A stretch of 12,668 nt of DNA from Bacteriovoracaceae bacterium (GTDB taxonomy: Bacteria; Bdellovibrionota; Bacteriovoracia; Bacteriovoracales; Bacteriovoracaceae), in NCBI GenBank assembly GCA_947442115.1, contig CANEVK010000045.1:1-12668 (forward strand), in the 5' to 3' direction. This document shows positions 6,906 to 12,668 of this stretch, piece after piece. The notes below the pieces were generated by a model. That model ran no database searches. It saw only the letters and a program-made list of their open reading frames with translations, and had not been told where the DNA came from. The stretch's first letter is position 1. Every line of letters begins with the position of its first letter. Both the position numbers and the translations under genes were made by a program.

Positions 6906-8735
6906 TTACTTGTCTGAAGCCGGTAAACGAGTTGAATCTAATTTTTCAAGCGAAAGACTTAAACTCTGTTTTTCGCTAGGCATTTTGGCAAATTTTAGTG
7001 CTGACTCCAAGTACACCCGAGCTTTTTGGTAATCCCCAAGCTCAGAGTAGATGGTCGCGAGATGTTTTAAAATTTCTACATCATCTGGGACTTTTGCATA
7101 GGCGGCCTGCAAATGTCCTAAGGCTTTCTTTATTTGGCCTTTTTTAAAGTAATACCAACCCAAAGAATCTCTGATGTATCCATCTTGCGGGTTCATGACA
7201 TGAGCTTTTTGAATGTATTCAAAAGCTTTTTCAGTTTCAATCCCTCTATTAAGAAGGGAGTAGCCTAAAAAATTCCATGCATGAGCATTTTTTGGCTCTA
7301 TTTCGATAATACTCTTGATTAAACTAACTGATTCCTCAAACTTTTTCTCTCTCTCATAAAGACTGGCCAGATAAAATTTATGATTATTGGAAAATCCCTT
7401 CTCATCCTGGACAACCATCATAATTTCCATCGCCGTCTTAAATTGTGAGACTCCTTCGTAGAAGCCAGCTTTAATCACACTTAATTCAATCCTCATTTCT
7501 TTTAGTTCTTCATACTTTGAAGAAACAAAAGTTAAAAACTTGGATTGCCATTTTTTTTCATCACCATCAGCAAACTCGTTTTGGGCCAGAGTAGAAAGCA
7601 TATTGGCCATCTGGATGGAGCTATCAGAATAAAGCCCACTGGATGATGGGATCTGATTAAAGTACTCAATGGCCAATTGGTATTCCTTCATTTCTTGATA
7701 AATGGCCCCTAGATAATAAAGTATTTTATCCGACTCTGGAGCGGCTGCGAGGAGGTCTTTGAAAATGGAGACAGCTTGAGGATATTTTTTAGCATCTGTG
7801 TACAGAACACCTAGTTTAACCTTCAGATTTAAGTTTTCCGGCTCTAAATCACACAATCTTTCTGCGTAAGCTATAACTTCTTGATATCTTTCCGTAGCAA
7901 AAAGCACTTGGACCATTCGATTGAGAATCTGACTATCATTGGGATAAGAGCTAAGGAAGTTTTGATAAACCTTAACGGCAGTTTTATATTGCCCTTTCTC
8001 TTCAAGAATGACCCCAAGCGCACTGGCCGACTGACTCAGCCCTGGTTGCCTTTTGAGAGATTGCTCAAAAAAACCTTGGGCCTGACTGAGTTTGCCCTGA
8101 TCGACACTCAATTTCCCCAAATAATAGTGATAAACTCCACTCTCTTTATTATGAGCAGCACATCCCTTGAGTTTTGAAATCGCTTGATTCATTTTTTTCT
8201 CAAGGGCGAGGCTTTTGCCTAAGAAAACACAGGCATCTTCATTCTTGGGATTTTGAACTAAAAGCTTTTGATAGAGGTCTTTTGATTTTTGATCTTGATC
8301 AAGGCCTGAGTAAACGCCGGCCAGAATCATCCCCACTTTTTCTTCTTTAGTTTGGCCATAAAGTTTTTCAAGGACGAGTTTGGCCTGCTCTAAATCTCCT
8401 AAACGAATAAGACTTACAGCATATTTTTTCTGAACAAAAGCATCTTCAGGCGCTAAACTTGCCACATGCTTAAACAGCGCTGATGCTGTTAAATAATCTC
8501 CCTCAAGAAGGGACATATTTGCTTTTAGAAACAAATCACCACTTATTAAACGAACTGAATCTTTATTCTCTTTTGACTGCTCTATAAATCTTTCTAGACT
8601 CGCTGAAACATTTTCTAAGGCTTTTTTAGTGGCTTCTTCTTTGGATAAAACTTCCGACTCCTGAGGCCTGATGTGAGATGAGCATCCAGTGAGAAGTGAG
8701 TAAAAGATAAGGCCAGTGATTAAAGAAACTCTCAT
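6906..8735 (-). CDS. TPR-repeat outer-membrane lipoprotein
   Basis: The frame opens at 8774, but the start at 8735 is preferred: it has AGGA 5 bases upstream and places a standard lipoprotein signal (MRVSLITGLIFYSLLTGC) at the N-terminus, giving 609 residues with lipidated Cys18. The longer version would add 13 residues (MAKGWPAIFDRML) and has no good binding site. After the signal the protein is almost wholly helical tetratricopeptide repeats, about 13 by eye. Examples are YHYYLGKLSVDQGKLSQAQG, WNFLGYSLLNRGIETEKAFE and DSLGWYYFKKGQIKKALGH. The final repeats are the best conserved and resemble the TPR protein encoded beside lolB in Pseudomonas. The protein probably acts as a scaffold at the periplasmic face of the outer membrane. 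It lies 51 bases upstream of the LolB-like gene on the same strand, so co-transcription is likely. Partners are unknown. Confidence 0.88.
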   Translation of the reverse strand: MRVSLITGLIFYSLLTGCSSHIRPQESEVLSKEEATKKALENVSASLERFIEQSKENKDSVRLISGDLFLKANMSLLEGDYLTASALFKHVASLAPEDAFVQKKYAVSLIRLGDLEQAKLVLEKLYGQTKEEKVGMILAGVYSGLDQDQKSKDLYQKLLVQNPKNEDACVFLGKSLALEKKMNQAISKLKGCAAHNKESGVYHYYLGKLSVDQGKLSQAQGFFEQSLKRQPGLSQSASALGVILEEKGQYKTAVKVYQNFLSSYPNDSQILNRMVQVLFATERYQEVIAYAERLCDLEPENLNLKVKLGVLYTDAKKYPQAVSIFKDLLAAAPESDKILYYLGAIYQEMKEYQLAIEYFNQIPSSSGLYSDSSIQMANMLSTLAQNEFADGDEKKWQSKFLTFVSSKYEELKEMRIELSVIKAGFYEGVSQFKTAMEIMMVVQDEKGFSNNHKFYLASLYEREKKFEESVSLIKSIIEIEPKNAHAWNFLGYSLLNRGIETEKAFEYIQKAHVMNPQDGYIRDSLGWYYFKKGQIKKALGHLQAAYAKVPDDVEILKHLATIYSELGDYQKARVYLESALKFAKMPSEKQSLSLSLEKLDSTRLPASDK

Positions 8736-8825
8736 AAGCATCCTGTCAAAAATAGCTGGCCATCCCTTGGCCATTGGCTTCTTTTCGGACTTTTTCAGAT
8801 CTTTATGAGAAAAATCCGCCCTAGA

Positions 8826-8831
8826 GTTATA
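8826..8831 (-). promoter_or_regulatory. Possible -10 box for the TPR lipoprotein gene
   Basis: On the minus strand TATAAC matches the -10 consensus at five of six positions and lies about 90 bases before the preferred start codon. The hexamer 17 bases upstream (CTTTTA) is a poor -35, so this is only a candidate. Confidence 0.25.
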
Positions 8832-8891
8832 GTTCTTACCCCCCTGATTAAAAGTCCTAAGTCGCTGAAATAACGTGGCCTCGTCTGGGTC

Positions 8892-8951
8892 CTTAAGGAA
8901 AATTTTACCTTCTTAAGGAAGAATTTTTTTCCTTATGAATTTTTTTTGACT
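8892..8951. repeat. Three tandem degenerate 20-bp repeats with A/T tracts
   Basis: The units begin at 8892, 8912 and 8932. Each starts CTTAAGGAA or its variant CTTATGAAT and continues with an A/T tract (AATTTT, AATTTTTTT, TTTTTTT). The first heptamer is identical in units 1 and 2. The exact 20-base period is close to two helical turns, so the tracts fall on the same face of the DNA, as expected for intrinsic curvature or for phased binding of a protein. The block ends directly on a TTGACT that could serve as a -35 for the plus-strand operon. Confidence 0.65.
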
Positions 8952-9044
8952 GACTGGGTTGACTTGTTTGATGGGGATTAGTAAAACCCTCACGAATATT
9001 TGGTTATGGCCATCGCGCAAAAACAAAAGTTCTTTGGGCCTGGA

Positions 9045-9072
9045 TTCATGACCATATGGACAAAATTATAAA
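9045..9072 (+). promoter_or_regulatory. Candidate promoter of the regulator-ATPase operon
   Basis: TTCATG (9045-9050) and TATAAA (9067-9072) are separated by 16 bases and would start transcription about 45-50 bases before the first gene. The -10 is good and the -35 is weak. A rival is TTGACT (8959-8964) with TAAAAC (8982-8987) at 17 bases, where the -35 is better and the -10 worse. Both may be used. Confidence 0.35.
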
Positions 9073-9115
9073 CCATATACCTTGTAAATGATTTAAAAGG
9101 GTATAAACCACAAAT

Positions 9116-9121
9116 AGGGGA
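9116..9121 (+). promoter_or_regulatory. Ribosome binding site of the PhaR-type gene
   Basis: AGGGGA lies 5 bases before the ATG at 9127 and supports this start, which also gives the conserved N-terminus of the family. Confidence 0.6.
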
Positions 9122-9126
9122 ATAAC

Positions 9127-9519
9127 ATGAAAGACGTACGTATCATCAAGCGTTACCAGAACCGCAAGCTCTACGACACTTTCCAAAGCTGCTACGTAAC
9201 TTTAGAAGAGATCGCTCAAATCATCCGTGAAGGTCATGAAATTCAAGTGATCGACAATAAGTCAAAAAATGACATCACTTACATGACTCAAATCCAACTT
9301 CTTTTTGATCAAGAAAGAAAGTCTCTTAAGCCAGGTAACGTTGAACTTCTTAAGCGTGTAATCCGCTCTGAGGAAGGAACACTTACTGGTTATATCCAAG
9401 CTTTAGAAGGTAAACTAAACCTTACTTTCGAAACTCCAGCTGCTGTTGTTGAAGCTGCTATGCCTTTCATGGCAACAAACTTGAATTCTTCTATGGAAAA
9501 TTCAACGACTCTGAACTAA
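9127..9519 (+). CDS. PhaR-type DNA-binding regulator (PHB_acc_N domain), short form
   Basis: This 130-residue protein has the polyhydroxyalkanoate synthesis regulator N-terminal domain at about residues 5-65, shown by RIIKRYQNRKLYDT at 5-18, YVTLEEIAQIIREG at 23-36, VIDNKSKNDIT at 41-51 and the final LLFDQE. In PhaR this domain binds DNA and polyhydroxyalkanoate granules and represses phasin and synthase genes. The usual following PHB_acc domains are missing. Instead there are about 65 residues with a helical start (NVELLKRVIRSEEGTLTGYI) and an Ala/Asn/Ser-rich tail. No PHA gene is nearby, so another regulatory role is likely. Codons differ from the neighbouring AT-rich genes: CGT and CGC for Arg, GGT for Gly and AAC or TAC where neighbours use AAT or TAT. 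That pattern is typical of highly expressed genes. It is first in the plus-strand operon. Confidence 0.88.
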   Translation: MKDVRIIKRYQNRKLYDTFQSCYVTLEEIAQIIREGHEIQVIDNKSKNDITYMTQIQLLFDQERKSLKPGNVELLKRVIRSEEGTLTGYIQALEGKLNLTFETPAAVVEAAMPFMATNLNSSMENSTTLN

Positions 9520-9528
9520 TCTAGGTTC

Positions 9529-10233
9529 ATGAGTAAAAAAAAATTAAGCTTTATACTCATGGCCTTTGTGGCCATGAGTTTTTTTAGACCTACTATTTCT
9601 CTTGCCCAAGCGGATTCTACGAAGCCTGCTTTCAAAATCAAGACTCCGAATACTAAAAATCAATTGAACGAAAAATCTGACGCCTCTTCGGAAGAACCGG
9701 AGACTAAAAATGTATTAGCAGAAAACTCCGGCCCAAAAAGAATGAACCATCATGGAATTGGTTTTGGCCTCGGCGAAACTTTTCTTATGGGAAATTATGG
9801 CAAGCATGGAGAGGACAAAATAACAGCAGACTTATTCTATTCCTATGCTGCAAGCTACTCATTTGATCTTCTCGTGAATGCGCATATGTCTGAACATAAA
9901 GATCAAAATGAAACAATGAAAGTGATGGGCGTCACAAGCTCCATTAAAGCGAAGGTTGTGGAGTACGATAGTTTTGCTCCTTATGTTTTAGGGGGCCTAG
10001 GTTTTTATGCTCCTCAAGCGAAAAGACCAGTTAACGGATCAAATAAATGGTCCGACCAAAAAGTGACCTTCGGTATCAACTTTGGCGGCGGTGCTGACCT
10101 CAAACTTAATGATAGATATGTTGTTGGTCTTTTGGGTCAAATGCACTGGCCCTTTACGGTTAAACAAGACACTGGTTCTGATATCAAAGGTTATTATTTT
10201 AAACTCCTCATCACTGGGATGTACCTTTTCTAA
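9529..10233 (+). CDS. Small outer-membrane beta-barrel protein
   Basis: This protein has 234 residues. A Sec signal peptide (MSKKK followed by a hydrophobic stretch to about residue 25) ends in ISLAQA, with cleavage probably near Ala26. Residues 30-70 are polar, Ser/Glu/Lys/Asn-rich and probably flexible. The rest alternates polar and aromatic or glycine residues as in a beta-barrel: HGIGFGLGETFLMGNYG, SFAPYVLGGLGFYAPQ, VTFGINFGGGADLKLNDRYV and the last strand GYYFKLLITGMYLF. The terminal Phe is the usual recognition signal for the BAM assembly machinery. Overall form is that of an 8-stranded OmpA/OmpW-like barrel; I cannot name the family. It starts 9 bases after the regulator gene, and its stop shares bases with the next start (TAATG). 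Confidence 0.8.
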   Translation: MSKKKLSFILMAFVAMSFFRPTISLAQADSTKPAFKIKTPNTKNQLNEKSDASSEEPETKNVLAENSGPKRMNHHGIGFGLGETFLMGNYGKHGEDKITADLFYSYAASYSFDLLVNAHMSEHKDQNETMKVMGVTSSIKAKVVEYDSFAPYVLGGLGFYAPQAKRPVNGSNKWSDQKVTFGINFGGGADLKLNDRYVVGLLGQMHWPFTVKQDTGSDIKGYYFKLLITGMYLF

Positions 10234-11054
10234 TGACTCTAACTCCTCGTCGCCTCTACATTTTTACCGGCAAAGGCGGCGTGGGGAAAACCACTCTAAG
10301 TAAAGCCTTTGTTCGCCATTTAAAAAACCTCAACCATGAGGCGATCTATCTTACATTTAAAAACCAATCACTAAGTGAAAATCACGTCGAAAAAAACTCT
10401 AGTTTAGAGACTCATGGGATAAGAGAAGTTTATCTGGATCTAGAAGAGTGTGCGAAAGGCTACATTGAGCGCCGCCTAAACTCCTCCATGATTGCAGGCT
10501 GGATTGTTAAAACTCCTTTTTTCAGGGCCCTCGTGAATATGATTCCGGGTTTCAATTATCTCATTTACCTGGGAAAGATTCTTGAAATGGGAAAAGACAA
10601 TCCCAATTTAATCGTGATCCTGGATGCACCGGCCTCTGGACATGCTTTAACCATGGTGGAATCAACGACTAATTTTCAGCACATCTTTGAGTCGGGTGTT
10701 ATTTTTGAAGACACGCATAAAATGCTCTCCCGTTTAAATGACCCAAACTACACAAAAATTCATGTTGTCAGCCTTGCAAGCCAGATGTCGTGGCAGGAAG
10801 CTATTGAGCTCAAAAGCGGCATTGAACAAAGAAGCCCGGTTGAGGTCAGCATTACAGTCAATAACTGTCTCTGGCCATTAGTTGAGCAAAACCTCTCAGA
10901 TTTACCACCTGGGTTAAAATTAAAAGCTCTGAATGAAAAGGAGCTTCTTCAGGACCATGCACCAGAAATGCTCTGCGTCCTCCCTCACTCTCTGGAATCC
11001 TTTTCTCAAGGAATAGAGATGGATTTAGTAGGTTCTCTCTCAAAACTCATATAG
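10233..11054 (+). CDS. ArsA/Get3-family ATPase A, switch I aspartate missing
   Basis: This single-domain ATPase has 273 residues. The deviant Walker A GKGGVGKT at 13-20 includes both the signature Lys14 and the P-loop Lys19. Switch II is DAPASGHAL at 131-139, close to the Asp-x-Pro-x-x-Gly-His-Ala-Leu of ArsA and Get3. The switch I loop, normally Thr-Asp-Pro-Ala, here reads LTFKNQSLSE (40-49), so the catalytic Asp is Phe42, while the downstream Leu-Ser-acidic pattern remains. Hydrolysis at this site is thus doubtful. There is no CxxC zinc motif as in eukaryotic Get3. The start overlaps the stop of the barrel-protein gene (TAATG), and a second ATPase of the family follows after 9 bases. The protein probably forms a heterodimer with it. 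Family members serve arsenite export or tail-anchored protein targeting; neither can be assigned here. Confidence 0.88.
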   Translation: MTLTPRRLYIFTGKGGVGKTTLSKAFVRHLKNLNHEAIYLTFKNQSLSENHVEKNSSLETHGIREVYLDLEECAKGYIERRLNSSMIAGWIVKTPFFRALVNMIPGFNYLIYLGKILEMGKDNPNLIVILDAPASGHALTMVESTTNFQHIFESGVIFEDTHKMLSRLNDPNYTKIHVVSLASQMSWQEAIELKSGIEQRSPVEVSITVNNCLWPLVEQNLSDLPPGLKLKALNEKELLQDHAPEMLCVLPHSLESFSQGIEMDLVGSLSKLI

Positions 11055-11063
11055 AATTCTGAA

Positions 11064-12104
11064 GTGACAATTTTAACAAAATCATTTGAAATTTTTTGTG
11101 GAACTGGAGGAGTTGGTAAAACCACACTTGCGACCTCCCGTGCTCTTTGCCTGGCCCAGAAAGGGCATAAGGTCTTACTCGTTACCATCGATCCTGCTCG
11201 CCGCCTGAAGGACCTCTTAGGTCTTTCGGAATCTTCCATCGGCGAGGTGACTCCTGTAAAAGTCAAAAATATTTCGCTCGATGCACTTCTTATGTCACCC
11301 GAGAAAACAATTCAAAGGATGTCTCAGAAATATCAAACGCCAGACCTGGCATCGAATAGAATCGTTAAGATCCTTTCAAAGCCCTATGGCGGAATGAATG
11401 AAATCCTCTCCTTAGTTGAAGTTCAGATGCAGTTTGAGACAGGCCATTATGAAGTGATCGTACTTGATACTCCTCCAGGTTCTCATTTTCTAGACTTCCT
11501 CGAAGGGATTGGAAAGATTCGGTCCTTTTTTGATCAAAGTTTTGTTGAAATTTTTAGCTACATTGGAAGTAAAACCGCCAAAGCCAGCAAAAAGATGTTT
11601 GGTCTTGGCCTTATTAATAAAGTCATTTCAGGTGGCATGAAAAAACTTTTGAGCTATTTGCAAAAAGTGACTGATGCCAAATTTATTGAAGATTTTATTG
11701 AAGCCGTACAGATTATCTATCAATCAAAAGATGCTTTTATGAAAGGTCTTGCTCTCCAAGACCGACTTAAATCGAGAACGGAGTGTAATTGGTTTTTAGT
11801 GACTTCTGTAGAGCAGGGCAAAGCTGCCGAAGCTGTGGAAATGAAATCTCATGCGACACATTTTATTCATCAGGATCATTATCTCGTCCTTAATAAGTGC
11901 CTAGAAGAAGAAATGAAAGATTGGTTTCCCACAGAAAGCAATTTATCAAAGCTAAAAGTCTCCCTTGAAGAAAGAGAGAAGAATCTCAAATTAAGATTAA
12001 AAAAAGACTTTACGACAATTTTAGAGTTCCCGGAAATTATGAGCAAAGACCCTCTTGACCACGTTGAACTTTTAACTCAAAGCTGGAAAAAATATGTCTC
12101 ATAA
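11064..12104 (+). CDS. ArsA/Get3-family ATPase B, signature lysine replaced by Thr
   Basis: This single-domain ATPase has 346 residues and starts at GTG. The start is fixed because an in-frame stop lies 9 bases upstream and the P-loop begins at residue 13; no clear ribosome binding site is present, suggesting coupling to the upstream gene. Walker A is GTGGVGKT at 13-20: the P-loop Lys19 is kept but the signature Lys is Thr14. Switch I TIDPARRLKD (41-50) has the catalytic Asp43. Switch II DTPPGSHFLDFL at 135-146 is recognisable, with Ser-His in place of the usual Thr-Gly-His. The middle (about 155-230) is helical, Lys-rich and hydrophobic, where Get3 has its client-binding helices. The P-loop is in the same place as in the preceding ATPase, but the protein is 73 residues longer. 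Its end overlaps the next gene by 11 bases. Confidence 0.88.
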   Translation: MTILTKSFEIFCGTGGVGKTTLATSRALCLAQKGHKVLLVTIDPARRLKDLLGLSESSIGEVTPVKVKNISLDALLMSPEKTIQRMSQKYQTPDLASNRIVKILSKPYGGMNEILSLVEVQMQFETGHYEVIVLDTPPGSHFLDFLEGIGKIRSFFDQSFVEIFSYIGSKTAKASKKMFGLGLINKVISGGMKKLLSYLQKVTDAKFIEDFIEAVQIIYQSKDAFMKGLALQDRLKSRTECNWFLVTSVEQGKAAEAVEMKSHATHFIHQDHYLVLNKCLEEEMKDWFPTESNLSKLKVSLEEREKNLKLRLKKDFTTILEFPEIMSKDPLDHVELLTQSWKKYVS

Positions 12105-12668
12105 AATTTCGACCAAAGCTGAACTTGAAGACTTTTTCTGCCATCATTGGGATGAAATCAATCAGTGGCTAGATCAACGCCAATCACAGCTCCCCCAACC
12201 TCTCACCTCAAGTGTTGACGTGAGAGAAAGTGACTACAAATTTGCACCAGTCGACCATAACATGTACCCTGCAGGATTTAATAACCTTTGTAGCAAAGAC
12301 CTGCTTCATTGCTCTGATCGCTTCAAAGAAGCATTTCATCAGTTTGGCCCAGTCAAAGTCGTTGGTTTGATCCCTGAATCTCACACTAAAAATAAATTCT
12401 ATCTCGATCATCTTTATAAACTGAAATCAACTATTGAGATGGCCGGAGTCCAGGTCATTATCTTCTCTCCGGATCATGAACTTTTTAGTGAAACCGAAGA
12501 GAATAGCATCAAACTTGAATCTCATTCAGCTCATCATCTAGAAATTTTTGAAGCGAAAGTAAGCCATGGGGAATTTCACCTGATTCAAGATGATGTTCAT
12601 TTTGATCTTATTATTCTGAACAATGATCAATCCAATCCCTTCGATATTGATTGGAAAAATTTTAAAAC
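12094..12668 (+). CDS. gshA: Glutamate-cysteine ligase, GshA (PF08886-type), 5' part
   Basis: An ATG at 12094, inside the last codons of the second ATPase, opens a frame of 191 complete codons that runs off the right edge. The N-terminus includes VDVRESDYKFAPVDHNMYPA and GFNNLC, the hallmark of the less common GshA type first noted in Acidithiobacillus-like bacteria. It is unrelated in sequence to E. coli GshA. Next comes VKVVGLIPESHTKNKFYLDH and then VQVIIFSPDHELFSET. The enzyme joins glutamate and cysteine using ATP, the first step of glutathione synthesis in the cytoplasm. Full-length members have roughly 430 residues, so less than half is visible. The 11-base overlap with the ATPase gene implies translational coupling; a glutathione synthetase gene may follow beyond the window. 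Confidence 0.85.
   Translation, partial: MSHKISTKAELEDFFCHHWDEINQWLDQRQSQLPQPLTSSVDVRESDYKFAPVDHNMYPAGFNNLCSKDLLHCSDRFKEAFHQFGPVKVVGLIPESHTKNKFYLDHLYKLKSTIEMAGVQVIIFSPDHELFSETEENSIKLESHSAHHLEIFEAKVSHGEFHLIQDDVHFDLIILNNDQSNPFDIDWKNFK

Larger units (their letters stand above)
8736..9126. other. Divergent intergenic region
   Basis: These 391 bases lie between the minus-strand TPR gene and the plus-strand regulator operon and must carry both promoters. Contents by position: a possible minus-strand -10 at 8826-8831; three tandem 20-bp A/T-tract repeats at 8892-8951; two TTGACT boxes (8946-8951 and 8959-8964), the second 17 bases before TAAAAC (8982-8987); a palindrome CCATATGG (9052-9059); two copies of TATAAACCA (9067-9075 and 9102-9110); and the ribosome binding site at 9116-9121. 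I see no small ORF with a convincing start and no RNA gene. Confidence 0.6.

Noticed and set aside
7881..8177. 98-codon plus-strand frame opposite the TPR gene
   Set aside because: It is antisense to well-formed TPR repeats, and its composition follows from the opposite strand.
10082..10303. 73-codon plus-strand frame across the junction of the barrel gene and ATPase A
   Set aside because: Both overlapped genes are convincing in their own frames, so this frame is a by-product.
10858..11266. Two minus-strand frames (10858-11043 and 11006-11266) opposite the ATPase genes
   Set aside because: They overlap each other and lie opposite the end of ATPase A and the P-loop region of ATPase B; no independent support.
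12208..12411. 67-codon minus-strand frame opposite gshA
   Set aside because: The plus strand encodes the hallmark GshA motif here, so the antisense frame is a shadow.
10233..12668. Arsenite resistance operon (ArsA with glutathione)
   Set aside because: No ArsB, ArsC, ArsD or ArsR gene is present, and the ATPases are separate single-domain proteins without a recognisable metalloid-binding cysteine set.

Overview
The window looks like chromosomal DNA of a Gram-negative bacterium. It is AT-rich (about 40% GC by eye). It has several lipoproteins with Gram-negative lipoboxes and a small outer-membrane beta-barrel protein ending in Phe. My best guess is the Bdellovibrionota, close to the Bacteriovorax/Peredibacter group. 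This rests on gene style and general recognition, not on a marker gene, so it is an inference.

The left two thirds is transcribed on the minus strand. At the left edge (1-639) lies the N-terminal part of a protein resembling an HD-domain (HD-GYP-like) regulator whose metal-binding His appears to be lost. Next is a four-gene peptide-importer operon, read from right to left: lipoprotein-type solute-binding protein (6095-4338), two permeases (4328-3393 and 3386-2535) and one protein with both ABC ATPase domains fused (2530-809). Gaps are only 4 to 9 bases, so the genes are surely co-transcribed. Upstream is a second minus-strand pair: a TPR lipoprotein of about 13 repeats (8735-6906) and a 217-residue lipoprotein (6854-6201) that resembles LolB in size, lipobox and N-terminal strand pattern.

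A 391-base non-coding region (8736-9126) separates this from a plus-strand cluster. It holds three 20-bp tandem A/T-tract repeats and candidate promoters in both directions. The plus cluster encodes a short PhaR-type (PHB_acc_N) regulator (9127-9519) with codon use unlike its neighbours, an outer-membrane beta-barrel protein (9529-10233), two consecutive ArsA/Get3-family ATPases (10233-11054 and 11064-12104) and the beginning of a GshA-type glutamate-cysteine ligase (from 12094). Spacing is 9 bases, a TAATG overlap, 9 bases and an 11-base overlap, so this is also an operon.

The most interesting point is the ATPase pair. The first keeps the signature lysine of the deviant Walker A motif but has lost the switch I Asp-Pro-Ala. 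The second keeps Asp-Pro-Ala but has Thr in place of the signature lysine. The losses are reciprocal, which predicts an obligate heterodimer with a single competent ATP site. No rRNA, tRNA, CRISPR array, insertion sequence or phage gene was seen.
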